DNA of 64,000 bases, taken from Antedon mediterranea. Its lineage: Eukaryota; Echinodermata; Crinoidea; Comatulida; Antedonidae. The notes under the pieces were generated by a model. That model was given only the letters and a program-made list of their open reading frames with translations, did not search any database and was not told the origin of the DNA. Both the position numbers and the translations under genes were made by a program. This document shows, piece by piece, positions 46,301 through 58,749 of this stretch (position 1 is its first letter; each line of letters begins with the position of its first letter). Location: positions 17,609,201 through 17,673,200 of the forward strand of contig NC_092670.1 in NCBI RefSeq assembly GCF_964355755.1. Reading direction: 5' to 3'.

Positions 46301-49300
46301 GTATTCAAAGTCTGATTTTATTAATTTCATGATTTTTTGGGACAATACATCTTTAATGTGCTTACTTTACAGTACATTCATACCACACCTGCTTGTTGGT
46401 CAAAATAGGACACTTATTAATACTGTTAGAGTTGTCTATGAATAGGGGTTGACTGTACATATAGTACCCCTCATTAATTTCATGGAAAAGTATTCCCTTT
46501 GTAAGGGTGTGCCCTAAATAGGGGTGTACCAAAGGGTTGTACTGCACAGTAGAACACCCAACAAAGTTTCCGCTTGTTAAATAGAGGTTGGCTGTAGTGT
46601 TAAAACATATATTGCCACTCATTCATTTCATGGGTGTGTCCCCTGAATAGGAGTGTTCCCTGAATAGGTGTGTCCCAAAGGAGGGCTGTACTGTATTTTA
46701 TAAAAACAAATGTTAGCAATATTGTAGCAAGCATTCAGTATTTGATATGTGTTTCATGTTTCTGCTTCAAAGCCATTCAGATACTCATAGACAATGGTGA
46801 GTAAGGAGAGTTTGATAGTTTATTATACCCCTGTCACGGTAAACTTACATCATGCAAATGCGCCCTTTTGTTTTTAATGCTTGATTCACCCTCAAAAGCT
46901 TTAATTAATTATCTGCAACATTATTATATAAAATTTATTTATGTTATACAATTTATTATATTTCTATCAACTCTCCCAATACCGGTCAATCCAGAAAGTC
47001 AAAATTTTTTCAAAATTTTTTCCACTAAGTAAATCATTCTGAATATTCTTGAAACAAGACTAATATTATGGCATAGCCTAAGGTTGTCCAGACATTTTAG
47101 ACTAGTCTAAGGTGGTCCAGATATTTTGGACTAGCCTAAGGTAGTCCAGACATTTTGGACCAGCCTAAGGTAGTTCAGAAATGTTAAGCCCAAACTTGCC
47201 CGGTTTTGAGAGAGGTGATTGCAGTTCATTTATTTTTTACTTTTTAATATTTTTCGATATATATTCTTTACTTTCATATTTGATGTTACCTCATTATATA
47301 TATTTACTTTTGTTTTCTTGTTAAAATTATTATTTTTACCATCGTAATCTGATAGATGCACCTAATTATAATCTTGCTTTAGCTTTTAATATAATATTTT
47401 TTTTATTAATTCAAATTATTTCAAATATTATACTTCTGTAAATAGCAGATAACTATAAGAAACGATTTTAATAGTAATAAGTTTCATTTAGAACATTCTT
47501 TTTTCTATTATTAAATATTTTTTTACGTTTAATACTATTAATTCAATAATTGATTGTTTATTTGAATATTCCTTTTTCTTAATTTACTGTTAGTAGTATC
47601 AATGAGGTACATGTAATAAAAATAAAAATTTATAATGAAATTGACCACTGAGACATCAAAGCAAGTTCTAACATTTCATATATAGGAATCCTATAGCTGT
47701 AAACACAATTTTATATTTTTAACAACATTTAAGCATTAATATAAAGCCACCAGAGAGTGGTTAAGACAAAGATGAGTATGGGGTTACCCTGATGAACAAT
47801 TCATATAGCGAGAAAGAATGCCTTAATTGTGTCAGCACTGACATGATATGATGCTTTATGAGAGAAGAATGTAGTTGAAAAGTGTAAAGCCTTGTCTACA
47901 CTATCAAACTTTACTGTATGTGACAAAAACAGATGATGTGCCTACATATGGACATGATGATGTCATCACCACCATATGAATATTACTACCATATTTAGGC
48001 ACATCACACTTTTGTCAAATTAGTTTGATAGTGTAGACAGAGCTTAACATGAACAATGATCGTTGCAATCACTCAATACAAATAGAAATTATCATTAATT
48101 AGGTTAAAACATTAATGACTCATTATTTATTGTTGTTTTCTAGAGCATCAATTAGACTTTTTTTTATTTCTTATGCAGTAGATCATAGTAGACCTATTCA
48201 TTAAGCAGAAAAGTTACTGTAGTATGTGATCATTTTCTTTCCCCAATGAATATTATCTTGCCTTGAATCATTTTTGTGGTCCATTTCCAGATTTCACTTC
48301 ATTGTAAGACTGACCATACCATAATACTGTACTATATTTGCAAATTCATAGATTATATTTTTTAATATATCCAGTAGAAATACCAAGTATTTATTTAAAT
48401 GTACCGTAATTAAATCTGGGGGGGGGGGGGGGTTGGCCTGATTCGGACACAGGAATTGTGTATTGAAAAACATGATTCTGACAAATAGACCATTTTAGAT
48501 AAAATTGTATTTTTTAATATCTGTTCCTTTATCATTAAATTACATTTGTGTGTTAAAAATGGTTAAATTGAGTTGTTAGATTAATCCATTATTTTACAGG
48601 GGCCATAGTAGATTGTCCTGATCAGCGAGGTAGTACAGCTTTACATCTTGCTGCACAGTATGGCCATGAACAGCTTTTGGTTACCCTGCTAGCAAATGGA
48701 GCTAATCCAAAAAGGTAATGTCTGCAGATAACATTTCATTTGGGAATTTTGTTGATTAAAATGACATGCATAGTATCTTAAACTTTGATAGTTTGTATAA
48801 TTTAATAAAATAGGTATTTAGATGAATGTATGTAGTTCTTACCAAATAAATTGATTTAGTTTGACTAGTATATAGAATTTTTTAACATTTATTCTTTTAA
48901 ATTTTAGATGTGGTGTAAATGGTATGCTGCCTCTCCATCTAGCAAGTTTAAATGGTTATGTTGAATGTTGTAGGCGTTTGTTAGAGGCAGGTAAGTCTAT
49001 TCAGGTTCATATCGAGTAAAAAAAAAAGGTAAGGTTTGGTATATGGTATTTAGAAAATCTCATACAGTATTATATTCCATCTATTGCAGTGTTACAGTCA
49101 CAGTACTCCTCCAATTATAACCACTTTTGCCCACCATACACAAAATAACTCTTGTAGTTATAATCCAATTTGAGTGTCTTGCATTCTAATGGTATGACAC
49201 CATCACTACCAAATGTAGTCAAGAATGTATGTTCAGGATTTATATAGATAATAACATATAATGTATATTGTTTTTTATGGTCTACATGGCTTTACTGGTG

Positions 49301-52300
49301 TTTATCATAATAACAAATGAAAAATAAACAATAACATTTTGTATATTCTAAACGTTAATGAAAGATTTGCTATTTTTTCCATTAATTTATTTACATTTCG
49401 CACTGCTTCATTTGTTAATCGCATCAAAAATGTTTCACAATCTTTCGTAAATAATCTTAAAAAAGCTTACGCAAATACTAATATTCACAAGGAATGCTCA
49501 ACCATTTAAAAGCATGTTTTATAACTTTTTATATACATACTTAAACTGGGAAGATGTTTATTAAGAGGATAATAATAATATCTTCATGTATGACAATGTT
49601 TATTTAGTTGTCATAGGCAAATTTCATGATACAGCATCTCATGTGTATCACATGTGGCGCCTGTATCATGTAAGGTTACTTTCACAGTTAGGTTATGATC
49701 TGTATACTATTGCATATGAAATGGATTTACTTTTAGTTTTAAATTGATTTAAACATTGTATACAGTAAACTCTATAGGGCAAGTTAATGGACCATGTCAG
49801 ATTATTTTACTGCAATAAATATATTTGGGATATCATCAATTAGATTAGATATAATGGGTTTCACTAAGTAACAAAATTGCTTACTTTTACATTTATGGAT
49901 ATTTATATTTGATATTAGGTTGTAATATAAATGAAGTAGATGACAATGGAAGAACATGTGCTCATGCAGCTGCATGTGGTGGGTAAGTAAGCACGTACTT
50001 AAATATATATTTCATGATCAGCTTGTTACGGTCATGTTCAATAAATGACATACGATTACACACAGACAAGTTAGAGCATAACTTTCTCAACATTATTAAA
50101 TGATGTCTTAATTTATCTGCAGGAATGTTGACTGTTTAGACCTTTTAATACGTAGTGGAGCCGACTTTAACATTGTAGACAAAGAGGGCAGGACAGCATT
50201 GCACTACGCAGCGGGCAATGCCAATCATCAATGTGTATTGTCATTGGTTGCCATGGGAGCATTTGTCAATTCAGCAGACGCAAGAAATTGCACTCCTTTG
50301 CACTATGCTGCTGCCACTGACGCTGAAGCGGAGTAAGTCAATGAATATTCATGACATTTTTCTGTGTATTCATATCTTTATAATCAAACTTGTTTTTCTA
50401 ACATTGATATCTCAATATCATAGTTAATAAATATTCATGACGTTTATTATGAATATTAATGTTTATTATAATAGTTTCTTTGAAGGTTTTGTATTATATA
50501 TTAATATTATAGTTATACAAATGTTTTTAATCTAAAAATATTTCTACATTTTCCTCTCAGTTGTGTTGACCATCTTCTTCACAATGGTGCCGATGCAAGT
50601 CTACGGGACATCAATGGGTACAACGCTGTCCACTATGCTGCCGCACATGGACATAGCCATGTTATAGACAAGGTATGATGTTGCTACCTTATAATAAAAA
50701 ATATTATGAGAAGGATAAACTCGTTATAAAAATGTATACATTTATTCTTATTTAGCTGTTAAACGATGGTAGAGCTGACTTACTAAACAGTGCTGGTATC
50801 GCTCCACTTACAACACCACTACACCTTTCAGTAAGTAATAATTAGAATTTAAGTATATAAGAAATTTGTGAATCTTAGTTTAGTCATGTCATTTTGATAT
50901 ATACAGTATTGTGACGACATCATTTATAGTGATTTTTTTTCCAACCAAAATAAGAGGAGCTTTGTGGTTAAGATACTTTGCTACCAATCCCAGGGTCCTG
51001 GGTTTAAATCCTGTCTGATAACAAGACATTCCCAATGACGTTTGTTTTTGTAAAGCTACTTGCATGTATATTTTTGGATTGTCACTTATGGTGGACAGTG
51101 GAAATACACCAAAGTAAAGATTGAATATATTCATTGATTAAAGATCACTCTTCTTTCTTCTAGGCTTATAATGGACATGCTGATGCCTTGAGTGTTTTAA
51201 TGAGATCAATTATTAGCTTAGATATCCAAGACGCCAATGGACGGACACCACTGGATCTATCGTCTTTCAAAGGTCATTCAGAATGTATTGAAACATTAGC
51301 AATCCAAGGAGCAACGATCTTAGTACATGATTCAGTCTCTAAACGAACTCCATTACACGCAGCTGGTAAGAATTTTAATTGTAATATTTATTGCATCCAT
51401 GTTTAAAACAAAGAAGACAACAACATGTACATCAATAAGTTATGAAAAAGAAAAGTTACAATAAAATGGACAGAGGTGATCCTGTAAGCTTGAGAAGCTA
51501 TAAGATTAATGTTTTAACTAAAACATGCATCATTGGTAACTACAGTATTGAGAACAATGTATTGAATTAAAATGTTAATTTTTGTTATTTAATTCAATAA
51601 TGTCAGTGGCTTAATTTCCTTTACCTTACAGAATATGTTTAACATGTTAGTTTATATATTTATAGCTTATAATGGTCATGCCGAATGCCTCAAAATTCTA
51701 ATAGAGAATGCCGAGTCAAGGCAGGCTGTAGATTGCGTTGACGAGCAGAACCGTACGCCATTAATGGTGGCCGTAGCCAATGGTCATATAGATGCTGTGT
51801 TGTTGTTACTCTCGCATAAGGCTAGTTTGTCTATTGCAGATATTAATCATCGAACTGCTCTTCATAGAGGGGTATGTGTTCATCTTGATATTCTACTTGT
51901 TCATATCCTGGAATCTTAAATTATCCTTAAATCACAGCATTAGAAATGATATTATGATAACTTGATATTAACCATTTTCATCATCCTCATAATCTTTAAC
52001 AGCATCATTTTATTTACTACTGTATAAACAATTAATTTCAACCTTGTTCTATTTCCTAGGCTGCTAACGGACATGAAGAATGTGTAGATGCCCTCTTACA
52101 ACATGGGGTGAAGACTTCTACACGTGACATAAAAGGTCGTACAGCACTGCACATGGCAGCAGCATGTGGCCATGTTGGTATCCTAGGAGCTCTTCTTCAA
52201 GCTGGCAGTACAAACCTTCTGGATAATAGAGGCTACACACCACTTCACTGGGCAGCTTATAATGGTCAGCATCTTCTGCTGTTTTTCTTTATGTCTGTTA

Positions 52301-55300
52301 TTAAATAACAGCTTATAATGGTCAGCATCTTCTGCTGTTTTTCTTTATGTCTGTTATTAAATAACAGCTTATAATGGTCAGCATCTTCTGCTGTTTTTCT
52401 TTATGTCTGTTATTAACTGGGCAGCTTATAATGGTCAGCATCTTCTGCTGTTTTTCTTTATGTCTGTTATTAACTGGGCAGCTTATAATGGTCAGCATCA
52501 TCTGCTGTTTTTCTTTATGTCTGTTATTAAATAACAGATTGTTTTGCAAGTAGTCATTATGTATTATTTCCTGTATTTTGTCAGATAGAATAAAGAACTC
52601 CACATAAACATATGAGGTTAGAAATGAGATCATCTGGCACAGGACCTCCTACATTTTAGTAAAAGCAATACAACAGATAGAACATTAAGTAATACTTCAT
52701 TACCCTCTCCACCTTCCCTCCTATTTCAAAATCCTGATAGATATTGTATTGTGTATTTTCCATTACTTCATTGTAAAATGATTAAGCCTTGCCCACCTCC
52801 TCCCTATTTCAAAATCCTCATAGATAAAATATACTGTGTATTTTTCAGTACTTCATGTTAAATGATTTAGCTTTGCCCACCTCCTTCTTGTTTCAAAACT
52901 GATTCTGCCACTGATGTATTTTTGTTTATTTTCTTAGGTCATGAAAGCTGTGTGGAGTTGTTACTTGAACAGGGTCAGCATAAGTTCTTTGAAGGCAATG
53001 CTTTTACAGCTTTACACTGTGCTGTGTAAGTAATGTCCAAATTAAAAAAACAATTTGTATTTATTTTCCACAAATTTGACTGTATTGAAATAATTTCATC
53101 TGGTTTAAACTATATTCATAGGAATAAATATTTGCACTGAAAAGTTTTGTGCACAATAAATTCACATTCTATTGTACAGACTAGTCAATGGATATTTCAC
53201 TGAAGATAACTGATATTAGTCTTGCTATGAGCCTTAATATGCATGATTGACCCTAGTGGCACACACACAAACATAATACTGTAATTTGATAAATACCCTT
53301 TAATTGTTTATAATAAATTTTTATAAAATTATTTCATTTCTTTTTAGATTAAATGACAATGAAACATGTGCCGAGTTGTTAGTTGAATCCCTTGGCGATA
53401 AAATAGTCAATTTACAAGATAGCAAAGGAAGGTTAGTAACACTCAATATATTAATCAATTTACTGTAACCATATTTACCATTACTATGTTTCTATTTTCA
53501 CAGATTCTCTGTACTTAGGATAGTTCCTTGATACACCATCACATATTCATCACACAATACAACTGTATACTGAATAGTAGGAATTAATGGTTAAATTAGG
53601 TTATACAGTACTTGTTAAATCTATTGTGTCACATGTGACATCTGGATTGAGGATTTTGCCAGGGGTTTTATTAGAGGTTATGACATTTGACTGAATAAAA
53701 ATCTGCTACTATTTTATCACTAAACCTTTTTACATTTTGACCTAAATATTTGGTAAGAAACGATATTTTAATGTTTTTTTAGTTTAAAAATTGTTTAATG
53801 TTAATCTTCAGCGAATGATTGTCTTATAATTTGATATCAAACTTTATATATTATTGTTTATAGGACAGCATTACATGCTAGTGCCCTCAACGATCAGGTA
53901 GAATGTTTACAGTTTTTGCTACAACATGGTGGTCACATTAACATAATGGATCATTACGGCAAGACGTGTGTAATGATGGCAGCAGAAACTGGCTCTGCAG
54001 GGGCTGTTGGTAAGTTCAAAGGTTAAATGAGTTATAATGTAGTATATATTCTAGCTTTTGATTTCTGATGACATAGGAGCTACGCGTTCGATTTTAGCCT
54101 GGTCTTCAAAACCACCAAAACTGAGAAAATACATCCAAGCATGCGCAAACATGGCATACCTAGACCGTCAGAATCCAAGGCTCCCTATGAAGACAGTTTT
54201 GTTTTTTTAAGGCGACATACAATAAATAGTATGTAATTACTGCAGTAATGGAATAAAAATCTTATCATTTGTTTGTATTTTCAGAGCTGATTGTAAATGA
54301 AACTGATGTAGATTTAAAACTACAGGATAATGAAAAGTCAACAGCATTACATCATGCTTGTATGCAGGTAAGTACTTATCCATCATTATGCTACATTAAT
54401 TGTTAACAAAGTGTTATTACCTTATAACCAATATTAAATTAAATAAAATAATTAATATATACAAAGAGTAAGATAACACAAAAGCAAAACTGAGACAGAC
54501 CCATGAGAGGAGGCCCTAAAAAATGTTAAGGTCTATGGCATTTCAAATATTATTCTCTATGAGTATTGGAGACAGGTTTGTTCCAAAAATGAAATGGGTA
54601 TTTTTTTGGGTTTTTAACATAAATTATCACTTTCAATATTAAATTAGCTCTGAAGCAAGTTACAAACTCATAATAAATTAGTTTTTAAACTGATTGGTTA
54701 TGTATGGTTTCGTATATTTATTCTAGCAGCAGAATAACAATACAATAACATACAATTAAAGATATACAAAAAATTATTAATATATACAAAGAGTAAGATC
54801 ACACAAAAGCAAAACTGAGACAGACCCATGAGAGGAGGCCCTAAAAAATGTTTAGGTCTGATGGATTTATCCTTCAAATGGAACATTAAGCTGTTGGCTT
54901 TGGGTACGCAAAGTAAGCATAAAAACAATATTCTTGCATAGAATAACAAAAATATCATATTTACTGAATTAAAATATTATTACCACAGAGAGATTATGGC
55001 ATTTCAAATATTATTCTCTATGAGTATTGGAGACAGGTTTGTTCCAAAAATGAAATGGGTATTTTTTGGGTTTTTAACATAAATTATCACTTTCAATTTT
55101 TCAAAATTTTCTTTCAAAAACGGTAATCTATTTTCCCCAATCTTCACCTCCCCTTCCTATAGTTTAAATTTTGTGCAATCACTTCGCTGTCAATTTTCTT
55201 GGTTTTAAACATCACTGACTCTTTTAAACTGTAAACACAATCTGATTAAATAAATGTTTTCCTTTTTTTGTTTATTTTCTAAATTGAAATGACAAAAAAA

Positions 55301-56793
55301 CTCTTTTATATGAAACACTTGATATCACAATATTTTTATGGTGGTTGAATTTATTCTTTTTAATATGATCACTTCTTTACACTGAAAGATCCATTCATCT
55401 TTATGTAATTGATTACAATGACATTATGAAGTGGCGTACAAAGTCTAATATAGATGGCTATGGGCTAGTCAATATGGGTTTCTAGTGTAGGTCATGAAAT
55501 TTGTTGCAAAATGAACATGGCAAGTATAAAATGCTCAGAAAAATTTGAGCCCTGCCAAACTAAAAAAGACAAGTTTGTTAAATCCACATAAATTTATATT
55601 TAAGCTGTTGTTTATTTGTGTGGTACAAAGCATGCAATATTTGCTTACTACTAGCTAGCATTTATTGTGCCAAATTTGTGTAAACATTGATTGTATCAAA
55701 ATTTTAAAAAGCACTGTGTTGCATCTTTCCAAGTTTATGTTTTATTTTATCATAAATTTGTTTTATTTAGAGACACGAAGGATGTGCATTGATGATTTTA
55801 GAGAAAATTACGGATCCAATTATCATTAGCAAAGCAAATTGTGAAGGAATGACGTAAGTAAAATGTATTTGTTTTTCTTATTTATTAATTTATTCCCTTA
55901 AATATTAATTCTTAATTAATTACCTCCCCTGTTTACTAACCTTTTAGATGTGGTTTTTATTTTTTAGTAGCATTACAAGCTGTACTTTCTCATAAGCTCT
56001 TCTAATTATCTTCTTTTTATTCTTATTATTATTTATTTAAATGAAACAAATAAATGAAATGATAATTTTGATTTGATTTGTTTCAGAGCTTTGCATATAG
56101 CAGCAGCCAGTGGGTTAGTAGCTGTAGTCCAGGAACTCATATCCAAAGGAGCTAGTTTATTAGCAGTAGACAATAGAGGTAAATTATCTATTTATTTTCT
56201 TGGCATGTGCAGAGACACAAAGGTGGAATGGTTCTGAATATGTAGGACATTTGTAAAGGGGGTGGGATGCAAAGAAGGTTGAAGGAGGGTGAAGCGTTGG
56301 TGTACCAAAAGAGGGAAGGGTGACAGAAGAAGGGAACTGGTGCAACAAATGCAGAAAAGGAGAAAGATTCAATTTGCAATGAGAGTGTGGTTTCTACTGA
56401 ATTATTCTCCTCATCTTTTTTTTATCAGGATTGACTGAAATAGGAAACTAAAATAATTAATGTAATACTGTAGTGTTTTATAAATCATATATTGTTTCTT
56501 TGTTCTTTTTTTCATAATGTATATATACATTTTTTTGGTTTTCTTGCATAGGGTACACACCAGCTTTAAGTTGTTCAGCTAATTCTAAAGTGGCTGATTG
56601 CCTCGCTATAATCCTGGCACAAATGATTCCATTCTCACCGAACAGCACAGCAGCAAATTCACGAATCACCATGGCGTTGACCGGCGAGCTAGGCCAGACG
56701 CGCACACTAGGTAGCCTTGACCTTACTGATGGGGACGGCAATCACAGTCGGACCGGTAGCAACGCAGACACGTCTGATTCAGAGACGTATTGA
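37319..56793 (+). CDS. ANKRD28: PP6 regulatory ankyrin repeat subunit (ANKRD28/44/52 type)
   Basis: Exons: 37319-37330, 38881-38964, 39253-39331, 40388-40458, 41011-41211, 43111-43198, 43591-43733, 44729-44854, 45643-45808, 48600-48714, 48908-48990, 49919-49982, 50123-50332, 50561-50672, 50756-50830, 51164-51365, 51666-51871, 52060-52264, 52938-53025, 53348-53431, 53864-54009, 54285-54367, 55771-55853, 56087-56178, 56552-56793. Together 3060 nt, 1019 residues (human ANKRD28 1053). The family makes scaffold subunits that bring protein phosphatase 6 with its SAPS subunits to substrates. Ankyrin repeats (TPLHxAA, GHxE) run almost end to end. Highly conserved stretches include [13 protein letters not shown] and [18 protein letters not shown]. 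The C-terminus ends in the family signature SDSETY. All phases agree. The first exon (Met-Gly-Asp-Glu, ACCATGG context, donor GTGAGA) is the least certain part. Exon 18 uses a weak donor, GTCAGC. One ancestral gene probably corresponds to the three vertebrate paralogues. Confidence 0.94.
37476..37612. mobile_element. MITE fragment, TCTGTCTACACTATCA family
   Basis: GATGTGCCCATATATGG and GTTTAATACTATAGACATAA match the family interior and right end; the left end is decayed. Confidence 0.6.
39361..39390. repeat. Perfect palindrome in intron 3
   Basis: AGTACCATGGA, GAAC, TCCATGGTAC: a 10-bp stem with a 4-base loop, 30 bases past exon 3. Confidence 0.7.
40480..40683. mobile_element. MITE, CAATCTAACAACAGGA family
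   Basis: Inverted ends TCAATCTAACAACAGGA and TCCTCTTGTTAGATTG. It begins 22 bases past the donor of exon 4. The interior matches the element at 27.84 kb. Confidence 0.8.
42267..42396. repeat. Dispersed hairpin repeat, TTTTTGCTACAC family
   Basis: Diverged second copy of the 34.92-kb element; the internal stem is partly lost. Confidence 0.7.
42870..42986. repeat. Tandem duplication, two copies of about 58 bp
   Basis: TTTCATCAGCATTATAATATG followed by a short tail occurs twice with few differences, in intron 6. Confidence 0.75.
43977..44150. mobile_element. MITE, TCTGTCTACACTATCA family (best preserved)
   Basis: Ends AAAGCTCTGTCTACACTATC and GATAGTGTAGACATAGCTTT are near-perfect inverted repeats of over 25 bp. 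The interior carries TGACATCATCA. Intron 7. Confidence 0.85.
44404..44617. mobile_element. MITE, TTTCACACCTG family
   Basis: Inverted ends AGGTTATTTCACACCTG and AGGTGTGAAAGAAACCT, intron 7. Related ends occur at 57.17 kb. Confidence 0.65.
46480..46695. repeat. Imperfect repeats of GGTGTGTCCC type
   Basis: Words such as AATAGGGGTGTACCAAAGG and AATAGGTGTGTCCCAAAGG recur four to five times with variable spacing. Intron 9. Confidence 0.5.
46773..46796 (+). CDS. Candidate 24-nt cassette microexon of the ankyrin gene
   Basis: Preceded by a pyrimidine-rich acceptor (TTTCTGCTTCAAAG) and followed by the donor GTGAGTAAG. It enters and leaves in phase 1, exactly the phase of the surrounding exons (45643-45808 and 48600-48714). 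It would insert eight residues, AIQILIDN, before the shared glycine of an ankyrin loop. The peptide looks like a second ankyrin helix (compare QTLIQHG just before it). Whether it is spliced in is unknown. Confidence 0.55.
47076..47186. repeat. Tandem repeat, about four copies of about 33 bp
   Basis: CCTAAGGTNGTCCAGACATTT recurs with a few substitutions. Intron 9. Confidence 0.8.
47884..48048. mobile_element. MITE, TCTGTCTACACTATCA family
   Basis: Inverted ends AAAGCCTTGTCTACACTATC and GATAGTGTAGACAGAGCTTA, intron 9. Confidence 0.85.
50952..51120 (+). mobile_element. tRNA-headed SINE in intron 15
   Basis: The head GGAGCTTTGTGGTTAAGATA (A box) and CCTGGGTTTAAATCCTGTC (B box) are about 50 bases apart, followed by a body of about 100 bp. 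It resembles the fragment at 28.45 kb. Confidence 0.6.
52253..52534 (+). repeat. Five-copy minisatellite spanning a splice donor
   Basis: Units of 56, 56, 57, 57 and 56 bp start with CAGCTTATAATGGTCAGC. The first 12 bases are the end of coding exon 18 and the rest is intron. Copies 3 and 4 end in ACTGGG, matching the exon bases just upstream of copy 1, while copies 1, 2 and 5 end in AAATAA. Confidence 0.93.
52700..52915. repeat. Tandem repeat, about three copies of about 75 bp
   Basis: CCACCTCCTCCCTATTTCAAA and ACTTCATTGTAAAATGATT words recur in order. Intron 18. Confidence 0.7.
54440..55100. repeat. Segmental duplication in intron 22
   Basis: 54449-54640 and 54770-55098 are near-identical. 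The second carries about 140 extra bases (54866-54995) between AAATGTTTAGGTCT and ATGGCATTTC, so the first copy has an internal deletion or the second an insertion. Confidence 0.85.
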
Positions 56794-57164
56794 GTTGATG
56801 AAAAGTTGTACAAATTATTTTGATTGTATGTGGATTGCAGCTACGGTACGGTATTCAGCGCCCTCGTCAGTTGTTGCGAATGTGATTTATGCGAATATGT
56901 TTATCCTAAAAACGGGCTTAGGTCGACATAAAATTGGAACTGCTCTATTAAGCAACTGAACGCAATTGAACACCACTCAAAGTAACACACAGTTTCACAA
57001 AATATGTCAACATGATTGCAGTTGAGTTGAGTTGTGTTCAGTAAATCATGCGTTATTGTTGCCCTATAAACTAGTTGCAATCAGTCCTATGTTGACCTAC
57101 TGCATTGCACCCTATTCAGACATACATTACATTGCGATTTAAGGTGGTGTAATCAATCGGAATA

Positions 57165-57284
57165 AAGGGCCTTTCACACCAGGTCCGGCGAATAAAAAGC
57201 CAACATGCGTTTTCACGTGGCTATGCGCCAATCGATATGCACATAGCCGCGTACAAACAACCGGAACAGGTGTGAAAGACCCTT
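57165..57284. mobile_element. MITE, TTTCACACC family
   Basis: Inverted ends GGGCCTTTCACACCAGGTCCGG and CCGGAACAGGTGTGAAAG, with an inner GTGGCTATGCGC / GCACATAGCCGC stem. Confidence 0.75.
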
Positions 57285-58559
57285 AAACCAGTTTACTCCC
57301 AATTATTAATTGGCTGACACACTGTTTATTTTTTATACAATCAGTGTTGTGATTTTCTGCTGTGGGTGACAATTGCAATATTGAGCTTTAACACACGATT
57401 ATGCATTGTCAAATTGCCAGTTGATGACAATACTCATTGTAATGCGATGTAAGTCTAAGCATTATCTTGGCAGCTCTAGCCCTGATCTAGGTATCAGTTG
57501 CAATAATTAACACCAACAACCAAATTCTGCCAATTGCCACAATTGAGCAACCAAAGGCCTAAGGATTTCCTCTGTATTCTGTTGATGAATGTACAGAATT
57601 AGCTATTATTAGGTGTAAACAGTTGCAATAGCTGATAATTAAACCAAATACTAGGTGTATAAATAATAATTTAGTTTGGAATAAAATAGGGTGAAATTAA
57701 TTATGTTATCTAACACACCAACACTTTTTAGATTTTTCATTTTGACGTGCTTTCCTGTAATTATTTTTTTTTAATGACCAAATTTTGACAATGGAGAAAA
57801 TAAATTTTATTTCATGAATGAATGTTCTCCATGTTTTGACCAAATGTTTATTTTTTGCTACGTCCTAAAACCTTTGAGATTAAAAACATGATATATTGAA
57901 CATTTAAAAACATTTGTTTCTACTTAAATGTTTTTTTGTTATTCCACCATTATTAATATTTGACCTTTGACATCTGTATTGAAATTTATTTGTAATAACA
58001 GTATTATTAACTTAATGTTTGCTAAAATCTCTGGCCATAAAATTCACAAAGAATTTCTTTTTTTATTTGAAAATTGTTATTACTGTGAAAAACCGGAATC
58101 TATTTTTCAATTGAGAGAGGGTGATAAATTATAAATTAATAAGTAAGTCTAATAAATATTTATCCTTTTCTTCCAAAAATCCATTTTAAGCCTTTTTAGT
58201 TGATAAGTGAATTTCTGTTTATAACATTTTTTAATGAATTTACAATTTATACCAAAATAATTTGTTCCTTTAAAAATATTGTTGACATGTTTGGGTAATA
58301 CGTTGTTCACTTATAATTTTATATGTACATGTACTATCTTGATTCAGTTAATTCACAAAGTACTAAGAAAATATGATTTTGTGTTTACATATGATTATAT
58401 ATAAATAATGTTTATACCTTTAGATTTCTAGCAATACCTTGCTAATAACAGTAACACTAGCTATTTTAAGATTGAATTTTGAGTATTGAGTATTTCTTAC
58501 AAGCTACATAAAACTTTGCGTCCAAGTGGGAGACAGAGGCTGTGTTCACCATGCACTCT

Positions 58560-58749
58560 AAAAGGCCAATTTATACAGACAAGCGGTAGCGGTAAGCGGA
58601 AAACCGTGAGCTTATCCACATAGATTTTGTATCTGTTCTTAGCGGAAACCGTCTGTCCGCTCCGCGTTTTGTGTAAATGGTCATAAGAAATAACATAAGC
58701 TTCTATATTTGTATTACCATTATACCACTCGTCTTTAAATTGGCCTTTG
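58560..58749. mobile_element. MITE, AAAGGCCAATTTA family
   Basis: Inverted ends AAAGGCCAATTTA and TAAATTGGCCTTT; inner inverted AGCGGAAA words. Confidence 0.75.

Noticed and set aside
52322-52633. Minus-strand open frame of 103 codons with repeated NNRHKEKQQ
   Set aside because: It is the reverse reading of the splice-donor minisatellite; periodic only because the DNA is.
54698-54958. Minus-strand open frame of 86 codons in intron 22
   Set aside because: Part of the duplicated intronic segment; hydrophobic AT-rich translation without support.
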